This document shows positions 33,277 through 41,980 of a stretch of 64,000 bases of DNA, piece by piece; position 1 is the stretch's first letter; every line of letters starts with the position of its first letter. Under the pieces are notes generated by a model. That model ran no database searches. It saw only the letters and a program-made list of their open reading frames with translations, and was not told the origin of the DNA. The DNA comes from JALOOB01 sp040766655 (GTDB taxonomy: Bacteria > Chloroflexota > Anaerolineae > CG2-30-64-16). The position numbers and the translations under genes were made by a program. Location of the stretch: contig JAXGQB010000014.1 in assembly GCA_040766655.1 (NCBI GenBank), positions 1 through 64,000 on the forward strand. The letters run 5' to 3'.

Positions 33277-35616
33277 GTGATCCCAGACAAAAATACTTCG
33301 CGGCGCGGCCTGCCTTGGTCCGTGTGCCTGCTCCTAGCGCTGGTGCTGTTCTGGCCAGCGCAATTGAGCGCGGGTGCGGGCGGAGAGGGATTCGATCCAA
33401 CTGCTGTCACCTCGACGAGCATCGAGGGCCTGGTCAAATCCATGGCAGCCGACACCTGGCTGGTGGATCAGACCACGGTCCGGATCAACGCTGCAACCGC
33501 CATCGTCGAGCTGGGCGGAACACGGGAAGTGGGCGCTTGGGTGGTCATTTGGGGCGTGCGGACGCCCGAATACCTTACGGCAGAGACGATCCATATCCTG
33601 CGCCCGGCCGGCGCCCCAATGCCACTCAGCCAGTTCACGGGCCTGGTATCGAAGATCCAGAAGCCCTATCTGCTGGTCGGCGAAACCCTCGTCACGGTCC
33701 CCGACGCACTGCTGGCCGCAACACACCCCGCCATCAACGACCTCGTGTCAGTCCAGGCGCGTCGGGACAGTCGCGACTGGGTGGCCCAGCAGATCGAGGT
33801 GCTGGTCCCCGCTGGCACGCAAGCACCCGTCCAGATAGAAGGCACTGTCGAGCAGGCAACGGAGGCCGAGTGGGTCATCGACGGGCGCTCCATTTCGCTG
33901 GTTGAGAAGCCGGGGGAGGACGCGAACCAGGGTGACAGGGCTGAGGTCGAGGCGAGGATCGCTGACGACGGACGGCTGATTGCCGAGAGCACGCGGATCG
34001 TCGACCCGGCCACCGAGACGAAGCTCGACGTCTACGTCGTCGGCTTCGCCGGAGTTGGCACTGAGAGCCAAACCTGGAACGTGATCATATTCGAGGACGG
34101 GAGGAGCGAGCACGGAACCGTTCGGGTCTCTTCGGATACCTACGTGGACGAGGATCGCGCGGTGCTGGCGACGGAGATCGAAGCCGTCATCGATGGGAAT
34201 CGCCTCGCCGGCCACGAGATCGCCGCGAACCTCGCCTGGCTCGAACAGCCACCTTCGGTCATCGTCGCGGGCACGCTCACGGAGGGCATGGCTGGCACAC
34301 TGCCCCAGATCAATGGACATCCGGTGTGGTTTCGCACTGAGCAGGTGCGCCAGCAGGCGCTGGCAGAGAGCCGCATAGACCCTCTGGCTTCAGCACAAGG
34401 CGCTGGCGAGGTGGTCCTGAGAGGTGTCCAGTTGCGGAATGGCGTCGTCGTCGCTCACGAGGTTCTGCAGGGCGCGGCCGCGCTGGAGGCAATGAAGAGC
34501 GCCCTGGCACCGGCGTCGGTTGCGGGCGCCATGTCGACGTGGTCGGCGCCTGCTCCGATCGTCTCGGAGTTGCCGAAGGCCACCAAACCGACCCTGCTCT
34601 TTGCCCCCGATCGCACCGCGCACATGGTCTTCGAATCGCTCGGCATCATTTACCACGCGTCACAGACGCCGGGCACTTCCTGGGGAACCCCACGCAAGAT
34701 CGCGACCGGCGTCTCACCAACTGCGATACTCGATGCACAGGGGCGTTTGCACGTCGTTTACATCAACGAGTTCATGGGCAACTACGACGTATACCATGTG
34801 CGCCTGACCAGCAGCGGCTGGACCGCGCCCGTCTACGCGGCCTACACATCGGGCCGGTCGGCCGATCCGGCGATCGTCGCGGATGACGGCGGGAAGATCC
34901 ACCTCGCGTGGATGGACAATACGTCGGGCTCGTGGGCAATCCACACGGGAAGCTGGAATGGCCTGCACTGGACCAGCAGCCCGGTGACCAATGGCCGCGG
35001 CCAGAGTCCTGCGCTTGCGATTTCGCCACAACAGACGCTCGTCCTGGCCTGGCAGGATCGCGTTCCTACAGGCGTCGATACGTGGGGCCACTTCGACATC
35101 TACCAGAGCGAACGGAAGGATGGCTTCTGGGGGCTGCCGGTCAACGTGTCCGTCAACGCCTCCTTCAGCCCGGGGGTCGACGCGATCGGCGTCTCGATGG
35201 TAGTCACAAGTGATGGTCTGATTCATCTGGCCTGGTGCAACGACGAGCAGCAGATTCGCTATAACATGGGCCGCGGGCTGTACTGGCCGCGTCCGGTCGA
35301 TGTGAGCGTTCGCCGCGAGCTGATACGCGGCCTCGACCTGCGCCTGGGCAACGACGGCCTGTTGTACCTCGCGTGGGACGAAGGAACCCGGGTGAGCGTG
35401 ACGGCAGCCGCGCCGAACTCGCAGGTGTGGCCAGGGGCAAGGCTCATGGCGACTCAGCCGGGCCTGTTCTCGGACGTATCACTCACGAATGCTACAGGTG
35501 GGGTGGTGCTGACTTGGGTGTATCAGGCTCAGGCGGGGCCAGCAGCAGTCTACGAAAGCGTCAGCGGCATGGTGAATCCCATCAAGCTGTGGCTGACCTC
35601 GATCACTCGTTCCTGA
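33277..35616 (+). CDS. Secreted DUF5666-type and beta-propeller (BNR/sialidase-like) protein
   Basis: A 779-residue exported protein with a signal peptide (LPWSVCLLLALVLFWPAQLSA region). The N-terminal half (about 45-420) has repeated DUF5666-like modules such as EGLVKSMAADTWLVD and EGTVEQATEAEWVIDG. The C-terminal half (about 430-765) is a beta-propeller with repeated segments like IHLAWMDNTSGSW, LVLAWQDRVP, LIHLAWCNDEQ and LYLAWDEGT. I see no sialidase catalytic set, so it is more likely binding than hydrolytic. GTG at 33277 has GGGGG five bases upstream. It is the third DUF5666-linked gene of the sigma operon and the likely surface partner of the membrane protein before it. Confidence 0.8.
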   Translation: MIPDKNTSRRGLPWSVCLLLALVLFWPAQLSAGAGGEGFDPTAVTSTSIEGLVKSMAADTWLVDQTTVRINAATAIVELGGTREVGAWVVIWGVRTPEYLTAETIHILRPAGAPMPLSQFTGLVSKIQKPYLLVGETLVTVPDALLAATHPAINDLVSVQARRDSRDWVAQQIEVLVPAGTQAPVQIEGTVEQATEAEWVIDGRSISLVEKPGEDANQGDRAEVEARIADDGRLIAESTRIVDPATETKLDVYVVGFAGVGTESQTWNVIIFEDGRSEHGTVRVSSDTYVDEDRAVLATEIEAVIDGNRLAGHEIAANLAWLEQPPSVIVAGTLTEGMAGTLPQINGHPVWFRTEQVRQQALAESRIDPLASAQGAGEVVLRGVQLRNGVVVAHEVLQGAAALEAMKSALAPASVAGAMSTWSAPAPIVSELPKATKPTLLFAPDRTAHMVFESLGIIYHASQTPGTSWGTPRKIATGVSPTAILDAQGRLHVVYINEFMGNYDVYHVRLTSSGWTAPVYAAYTSGRSADPAIVADDGGKIHLAWMDNTSGSWAIHTGSWNGLHWTSSPVTNGRGQSPALAISPQQTLVLAWQDRVPTGVDTWGHFDIYQSERKDGFWGLPVNVSVNASFSPGVDAIGVSMVVTSDGLIHLAWCNDEQQIRYNMGRGLYWPRPVDVSVRRELIRGLDLRLGNDGLLYLAWDEGTRVSVTAAAPNSQVWPGARLMATQPGLFSDVSLTNATGGVVLTWVYQAQAGPAAVYESVSGMVNPIKLWLTSITRS

Positions 35617-35631
35617 CCGTTCCGGGGTTGT

Positions 35632-35706
35632 GTCAGAAGTGTGTGGCCGTCCGTGAGCGCGTTCACCAGGGTGCACGCAGAGCCCACTGACGGCCACTTC
35701 AACAAT
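35632..35706. repeat. Long imperfect inverted repeat with 37-base loop
   Basis: GTGGCCGTC (35643-35651) pairs with GACGGCCAC (35689-35697). Pairing extends as GAAGTG/CACTTC if four bases are looped out. It sits between the sigma-operon end and the IS630-like gene, and could be a terminator or an element end. Confidence 0.45.
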
Positions 35707-35716
35707 CAGAAAATTA

Positions 35717-36181
35717 TCAGCCTGGCGTCGACACCCACCGGCGCTCCTCGAAGACCAATCCGCTCCTCAGTAGCTCTTGCCGTATTGTTTCGGCGCTTAC
35801 GTCGCTCATGACACCGCGTTCGATGAGCTGAGACCGCAGCCGTTGCAGTGACCAGGAGTCAAATTCAAGGCCAAGCACCCGGGGATCGGTGGTGGCAAGG
35901 CCCACGATGGCTTCGCGCTGGGCCCGGGTGAAGAGCCGGGGCCGGCCGGGCGAGCGTCGCGGATACAATCCCTTCAAGCCAAACCGATTGAAGCGGTGAA
36001 TCCACTTTCGCACGTTGATCGGATGCAGACCAACGGTCGTGCTGATCTCATGCACCCCGACCCGTTGGGCTGAAAGAAGGATGATCTGCACACGACGCGC
36101 AAGCTCTTCATCACTGCTCTTCAACAGATCTTCGAGCCGAGGCCGTTCGTCGGCCTTCAGCGTCCGTGAGTATAGCGCCAT
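35717..36181 (-). CDS. IS630-like helix-turn-helix protein, transposase N-terminal half only
   Basis: A 154-residue protein equal to the DNA-binding half of IS630-family transposases: a first HTH (ELARRVQIILLSAQRVGVHE..TTVGLHPINVRKWIHRF), the GLYPRRSPGRPR linker and a second helical domain (LEFDSWSLQRLRSQLIERG). It ends RRWVSTPG, where a full transposase would continue to its DDE domain. No DDE-coding sequence is left in the next 100 bases. ATG at 36181 has AGGAGG six bases upstream, a good start for a remnant. It is either a decayed insertion sequence or a domesticated DNA-binding protein. Confidence 0.75.
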   Translation of the reverse strand: MALYSRTLKADERPRLEDLLKSSDEELARRVQIILLSAQRVGVHEISTTVGLHPINVRKWIHRFNRFGLKGLYPRRSPGRPRLFTRAQREAIVGLATTDPRVLGLEFDSWSLQRLRSQLIERGVMSDVSAETIRQELLRSGLVFEERRWVSTPG

Positions 36182-36473
36182 GCATTGCCTCCTGACCAGC
36201 GACTGGATCCAAACGTCGCACGCTAGTGTTTGCATGTAATACACTACTGAAGACGCAAAGTGGCTACAAAAAGTCACGCTATTAATGGTTGCCCGGAGGC
36301 CAATTCGGCAAATATATCATATTTTTAAGGTGTGGACCCGAATCGAGACCGAACGTCGCTCGCGGGCCGATTATGACCGATGTCATGGCGGCACAGCCCT
36401 CGATGTCGTATGCTTAGACAATGTGCATTTAGTCGCAAGACACCCTCAACACCACACTGGAGGTTCACGAACT
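36182..36473. other. Intergenic stretch between HTH gene and fhs
   Basis: 292 bases with an AT-rich core (about 36308-36328). It must hold the fhs promoter and that of the HTH gene, but no box pair convinced me. No tRNA, riboswitch or clear IS end was seen. Confidence 0.4.
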
Positions 36474-38345
36474 ATGAAGCGCTTGACACCTGTGCCCAGC
36501 GATCTGGAGATCGCGCAGGCCGCCGAACTGAAGCCGATCCTGGAGATCGCGGAGAGCCTGGGCCTGAGCCCGGATGACCTGGAGTTGTACGGCAAGTACA
36601 AGGCCAAGGTGCACCTGGACGTGCGCGAGAAGTTCGCGGATCGTCCGCAGGGGAAGTACATCGACGTGACCGCGATCACGCCGACGCCGCTGGGTGAAGG
36701 CAAGACGACGACGACGATCGGCTTGACGCAGGCCCTGGGCGTGCTGGACAAGTCGGTGGTGGCGTGCATCCGGCAGCCGTCGCAGGGGCCGACCTTCGGC
36801 ATCAAGGGCGGGGCGGCCGGGGGCGGCTACTCGCAGGTCGTGCCGATGGAGGACTTCAACCTGCACCTGACGGGCGACATCCATGCGATCACTGCGGCGC
36901 ACAACCTGATTGCGGCGGCGATCGATGCGCGCATGCTGCACGAGTCCCTGACCGATGCGCAGACGATGTTCGACCGGCTGTGCCCGAAGGACAAGACGGG
37001 CAAGCGCAGCTTCTCGCCGACGATGCTGCGGCGGCTGGCGAAGCTGGGGATTGCCAAGACCGATCCGGAGGAACTCACGCCGGAAGAGCGGGCGCGCTTT
37101 GCGGTGCTGGACATCGACCCGGCGACGATCACGTGGAACCGCGTGATCGACATCTCGGACCGCTTCCTGCGCCGGATCGAGGTGGGCCTGGGGCCGGAGG
37201 AGAAGGGGCGCACGCGGGTGACGGGCTACGACATCACGGTGGCGTCGGAGCTGATGGCCATCCTGGCGTTGACGACCAGCCTGGAAGACCTGCGGGACCG
37301 GATCGGGCGGGCGGTGATCGGGACCAGCACGACGGGCGCGGCGGTGAGCGTCGAGGACCTGGGCGTGGCCGGCGCGGCGACGGTGTTGATGAAGGATGCG
37401 ATCATGCCCAACCTGATGCAGACGCTGGAAGGGCAGCCGGCATTCGTGCATGCGGGGCCGTTCGCGAACATTGCGCACGGCAACTCGTCGATCGTGGCGG
37501 ACCAGATTGCGCTGCAGCTGGCGGACTACGTGGTGACCGAGTCGGGCTTCGGGGCGGACATGGGCATGGAGAAGTTCATGAACATCAAGTGCCGCTACTC
37601 GGGGCTGACGCCGGACTGCGTGGTGCTGGTGGCGACGGTGCGGGCGCTGAAGATGCACGGCGGCGGGCCGAAGGTGGTGGCGGGCAAGCCGCTGGACTTC
37701 GCGTACACGACGGAGAACCTGCCGCTGCTGGCCAAGGGCATCGCCAACCTGGAGGCGCACATCGAGAACATCAAGCGCCAGGGTGTGCCGGTGGTGGTGG
37801 CGATCAACCAGTTCAAGGACGACACGCCGGCGGAGATCGCGCTGATCCGGGAGCGGGCGTTGGCCGTTGGTGCGGAAGATGCGGTGCTCTCGAATCACTG
37901 GGCGCTGGGCGGCGACGGTGCGGTGGACCTGGCCAAGGCCGTGATGGCGGCGTGCGACAAGCCGAGCGAGTTCCAGTTCCTCTACCCGCTGGAGTGGAGC
38001 ATCAAGGAGAAGATCGAGAAGATCGCCAAGGACATCTACGGTGCGGGCGAGGTGAGCTACACGCCGGAGGCGGAGGCCAAGATTGCGCTATACACGAAGC
38101 TGGGCTTCGACAAGCTGCCGATCTGCATGGCCAAGACGCACCTGAGCCTGACGCACGACCCGGCGCTCAAGGGCCGGCCGCAGGGCTACGTCTTCCCGAT
38201 CCGCGACGTGCGCGCCAGCGTCGGTGCGGGGTTCCTCTACCCGCTGTGCGGTGAGATGCGCACGATGCCCGGCCTGCCCACGCGGCCGGTGTTCTACGAC
38301 GTGGACCTCGACCTCGAGACCGGCCGCGTCGTCGGCCTGTTCTAG
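36474..38345 (+). CDS. fhs: Formate-tetrahydrofolate ligase
   Basis: A 623-residue enzyme making 10-formyl-THF from formate, THF and ATP, the entry of formate to C1 metabolism or the methyl branch of the Wood-Ljungdahl pathway. The P-loop TPLGEGKTTTTIGL, the RQPSQGPTFGIKGGAAGGGY motif and EDFNLHLTGDIHAI are intact. Length is about 60 residues longer than the common 557, the extra lying mainly around 165-225. Third codon positions are almost all G or C, more extreme than neighbours, in line with high expression. ATG at 36474 has GGAGG 10 bases upstream. It is followed by its own hairpin. Confidence 0.95.
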   Translation: MKRLTPVPSDLEIAQAAELKPILEIAESLGLSPDDLELYGKYKAKVHLDVREKFADRPQGKYIDVTAITPTPLGEGKTTTTIGLTQALGVLDKSVVACIRQPSQGPTFGIKGGAAGGGYSQVVPMEDFNLHLTGDIHAITAAHNLIAAAIDARMLHESLTDAQTMFDRLCPKDKTGKRSFSPTMLRRLAKLGIAKTDPEELTPEERARFAVLDIDPATITWNRVIDISDRFLRRIEVGLGPEEKGRTRVTGYDITVASELMAILALTTSLEDLRDRIGRAVIGTSTTGAAVSVEDLGVAGAATVLMKDAIMPNLMQTLEGQPAFVHAGPFANIAHGNSSIVADQIALQLADYVVTESGFGADMGMEKFMNIKCRYSGLTPDCVVLVATVRALKMHGGGPKVVAGKPLDFAYTTENLPLLAKGIANLEAHIENIKRQGVPVVVAINQFKDDTPAEIALIRERALAVGAEDAVLSNHWALGGDGAVDLAKAVMAACDKPSEFQFLYPLEWSIKEKIEKIAKDIYGAGEVSYTPEAEAKIALYTKLGFDKLPICMAKTHLSLTHDPALKGRPQGYVFPIRDVRASVGAGFLYPLCGEMRTMPGLPTRPVFYDVDLDLETGRVVGLF

Positions 38346-38368
38346 GTCGTCAGTCCGGGATGCTCTGG

Positions 38369-38414
38369 GGGCGAAGCTGCATGCACGGCGCAAGCGGCAC
38401 ACGCTGCTTCGCCC
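38369..38414 (+). terminator. Hairpin downstream of fhs
   Basis: GGGCGAAGC (38369-38377) pairs with GCTTCGCCC (38406-38414), with a 28-base interval, and no T-run. A 12-bp direct repeat TGCACGGCGCAA overlaps it (38382-38393) and recurs at 38441-38452. Confidence 0.4.
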
Positions 38415-38477
38415 TCAGGATCGACTACCTCTCTCGCGCTTGCACGGCGCAATCATACAGATGCCGGGCAAATGCAT

Positions 38478-38506
38478 TTGGCGCCGGACACGAAATGCGC
38501 TATACT
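38478..38506 (+). promoter_or_regulatory. Promoter for the fmdB-type gene
   Basis: TTGGCG (38478-38483) and TATACT (38501-38506) are 17 bases apart. The leader then forms a 9-bp hairpin (CCTCCGGAG with CTTCGGAGG, about 38517-38543). Confidence 0.55.
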
Positions 38507-38581
38507 AACATCTGACCTCCGGAGCTTCGTGGCCTTCGGAGGTTTGAATGTTCAGTGGAAGGTAGTTCGGGGGATTCGGCA

Positions 38582-38890
38582 ATGCCCACATATGTCTATG
38601 AATGCACGGATTGCGGCGTGAGATTTGAGCGCCTGCAGTCCTACAGTGATGCTACGCTCAGAGAGTGCCCCGAATGTGGCGGCCAGGTGCATCGCGTCAT
38701 CCAGCCCGTCGGGGTGATCTTCAAGGGCTCCGGCTTCTACGTCACCGACAACAAGGGGAAGTCGTCCACGGCGATTCCTGCACACAAGAAGGAGGATGCC
38801 CCTTCGACTCCCGCTGGTGACAACGACAGCAAGAAGCCCGAGAACACGACGAGTTCTGCTTCGACGACGACAGCCAAGAAGGACGACTGA
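38582..38890 (+). CDS. FmdB-type zinc ribbon protein
   Basis: A 102-residue protein with an N-terminal FmdB regulatory zinc ribbon: MPTYVYECTDCG, then CPECGG, with the two CxxC pairs about 20 residues apart. The rest is a Lys/Ser/Thr/Asp-rich, probably disordered tail. The family has no settled function. ATG at 38582 follows GGGGGA; an upstream GTG nine codons earlier is less likely. It has its own promoter and a strong terminator, so it is a single-gene unit. Confidence 0.9.
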   Translation: MPTYVYECTDCGVRFERLQSYSDATLRECPECGGQVHRVIQPVGVIFKGSGFYVTDNKGKSSTAIPAHKKEDAPSTPAGDNDSKKPENTTSSASTTTAKKDD

Positions 38891-38919
38891 TTCGGGCGCA
38901 TACTCACAGTCCTCAGCAG

Positions 38920-38956
38920 AGGCGTGGATCCTCTTGAGGATCTACGCCTTTTGTTT
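38920..38956 (+). terminator. Intrinsic terminator after fmdB
   Basis: A 14-bp stem (38920-38933 with 38936-38949, one G-U pair) with a two-base loop is followed by TTTTGTTT. Confidence 0.8.
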
Positions 38957-39014
38957 GGGCGCCGGTTCCCATGGTTCTGCCACCTGACCTCCATCATGTT
39001 GAAATTGCCCACCT

Positions 39015-40171
<1,157 letters not shown>

Positions 40172-40175
<4 letters not shown>

Positions 40176-41008
40176 ACGCGATTCAGGCCATCATCCTGGG
40201 CATCGTACAAGGCGCTACAGAATTCATCCCCATCAGTTCTTCTGCGCATCTCGTGCTCGTGCCCTGGGCCCTCGGATGGAACAGCCCCGGGCTGCTGTTC
40301 GATACGATGTTGCATTGGGGCACCCTGACAGCTGTGCTCGTGTATTTCTGGCGCGATTGGGTGGCCATCATCAAGGGCTTTTTCGTGAGCCTCGTTCGCC
40401 GCGGTCCCTGGAGCACCGATCCGAATGGCCGGCTCGCTGATTCCTCCAGCCAACTGGCGTGGGCGGTCATCCTCGGTACGTTGCCGGCTGTCGTGCTTGG
40501 ATTCCTCTTCAATGACTTCATCGAGTCGCTGTTCACGTCCATACTGGCTGTCGGCGTGTTCCTGTTGGTCACGGCCGCCATCCTCTTCGCGGCTGAACGG
40601 ATGGGACGCCCACAGCGTCCGCTGGAGAAGATCACATTCACGGACGCTCTCCTGATCGGCCTGGCACAGGCCGCGGCCATGGCGCCCGGGATCAGCCGAT
40701 CCGGCGCGACCCTGGCGGGCGGGCTGGCGCGTGGATTGACGCGCGATTCAGCGGCGCGCTTCAGCTTTCTGCTGGGCACCCCGACGATCCTGGGGGCGGG
40801 CCTGCTCCAGCTTGTCGATGTACTGAAGGCAGAGACGGCTGCTCCAGCGTGGTCGTCGGTCGTTCCAGGTGCGATTGCTGCCGCGATCGTAGGCTACCTG
40901 TGCATCCACTTCCTGCTGTCATACCTCCGTCGGGGAAAGCTGTACGTCTTCGCCGCCTACTGCGCCGTGCTGGGACTCGTCGTGATACTCGTGAGCCTGA
41001 TCGGGTGA
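40172..41008 (+). CDS. uppP: Undecaprenyl-diphosphatase UppP
   Basis: A 278-residue polytopic membrane phosphatase that recycles undecaprenyl pyrophosphate, the lipid carrier for cell-wall glycans. Both active-site boxes are present: QGATEFIPISSSAHLVL near the N-terminus and MAPGISRSGATL near 170. Its ATG overlaps the tgt stop, and the PstS-like lipoprotein follows after 4 bases, so the three genes form one operon. Member of the BacA family and also a bacitracin-resistance determinant when overproduced. Confidence 0.94.
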
Positions 41009-41012
41009 GACT

Positions 41013-41819
41013 GTGAGACTGGCCACCGCCCTGTTGTTGGCCGGCGTGCTTCTTCTGGGGGCATGCAGCGCCGGACCGACCGCGACGCCGCAGCCGGCTC
41101 GCCTGCGCATCCAGGGTTCGACCAGCATGGCAGGGGCACTCACTGAGCTCGCCACATCTTTCGAGGCCGACCATCCCAACGTCCTCGTGGAGGTGGAGGG
41201 CGGTGGCTCAGCCATGGGTTGGGAGCAGCTGCGCCGAGGCGCTGCTGACGTGGCGGCACTCTCGTGGCTCAGCGATCAGGTTGTCACGACAGAGGGCTTT
41301 CGGGTCGCGGCCGTCGCATCGGACGGCATCGCCATCATCGTCCATCCCTCAAACCCCATCACCGATATCACCACGCTGCAGCTTCGCTCGCTCTTCGCCG
41401 GGGAGATCCTGGATTGGGGTGCTCTGAGCGCTGTCCAGGGCCAGCCGGCCATCGTCAGCCGTGAAGAGGGCTCGGGAACCCGCGCCGCATTCGAGTCCGG
41501 CATCATGGGCGATCGCCGGGTGACGCTCAACGCCCTCGTGATGCCGACGAGTCAATCGGTGCTGGACTACGTCGCGACCCACCAGCTCGCCGTCGGCTAC
41601 GTGACCTTCGATCACCTCATGCCGTCAGTCCGCGCCGTTCCCGTCGAGGGCGTCCCCCCTGCGCGCGAACACGTTGCTTCGGGCGCCTACCCCCTGCTCC
41701 GTACCCTCTACCTTGCGGTGCAGGAAGGGGCCCAGCCGCCTGCAGATGACTTCGTTATTCATGCGTTGAGCGCTGAGGGCCAACGCATCCTGTCCAAACA
41801 TCACACGCCGCTGAACTAA
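41013..41819 (+). CDS. PstS-like phosphate-binding lipoprotein
   Basis: A 268-residue periplasmic-type binding protein. The signal peptide ends in lipobox LLGAC. Phosphate-binding motifs of the PstS family are visible: QGSTSMAGAL near the N-terminus and SREEGSGTRAAFE in the middle. No pstCAB or phoU is nearby, so it may be an orphan or a sensor. The GTG start at 41013 has only a weak SD, but it follows uppP by 4 bases and is probably coupled. Confidence 0.87.
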   Translation: MRLATALLLAGVLLLGACSAGPTATPQPARLRIQGSTSMAGALTELATSFEADHPNVLVEVEGGGSAMGWEQLRRGAADVAALSWLSDQVVTTEGFRVAAVASDGIAIIVHPSNPITDITTLQLRSLFAGEILDWGALSAVQGQPAIVSREEGSGTRAAFESGIMGDRRVTLNALVMPTSQSVLDYVATHQLAVGYVTFDHLMPSVRAVPVEGVPPAREHVASGAYPLLRTLYLAVQEGAQPPADDFVIHALSAEGQRILSKHHTPLN

Positions 41820-41821
41820 AC

Positions 41822-41850
41822 TTGACCCGCTCAGCGGTCTATGATAGACT
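41822..41850 (+). promoter_or_regulatory. Promoter for the nusA operon
   Basis: TTGACC (41822-41827) and TAGACT (41845-41850), 17 bases apart, begin 3 bases after the pstS-like stop codon. Confidence 0.5.
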
Positions 41851-41880
41851 GTTGTCATTAGCTTCAGGTGCTCTTCTGCG

Positions 41881-41912
41881 GAAAGTCGGGAACCCCCCGG
41901 CTTTCTTTGTTG
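41881..41912 (+). terminator. Terminator-like hairpin in the nusA leader
   Basis: GAAAGTCGGG (41881-41890) pairs with CCCGGCTTTC (41896-41905), one G-U pair, five-base loop, followed by TTTGTTGT. It lies between the predicted promoter and the nusA start, so it may attenuate nusA or end the upstream operon. Confidence 0.6.
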
Positions 41913-41980
41913 TCTGGGCCCCTGAGATTACCGCAGCTGATGCTGTACGGCGTGAAATCGTGTAGGAGTGTTCGAAACAA

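Noticed and set aside
33706..35616. Active sialidase reading of the propeller protein
   Set aside because: Catalytic Arg triad, Tyr/Glu pair and Asp-box repeats were not found.
36764..38254. 496-codon frame inside fhs in another frame
   Set aside because: Gly/Ala/Asp/Arg-rich translation from high GC3 codons of fhs; no family resemblance.
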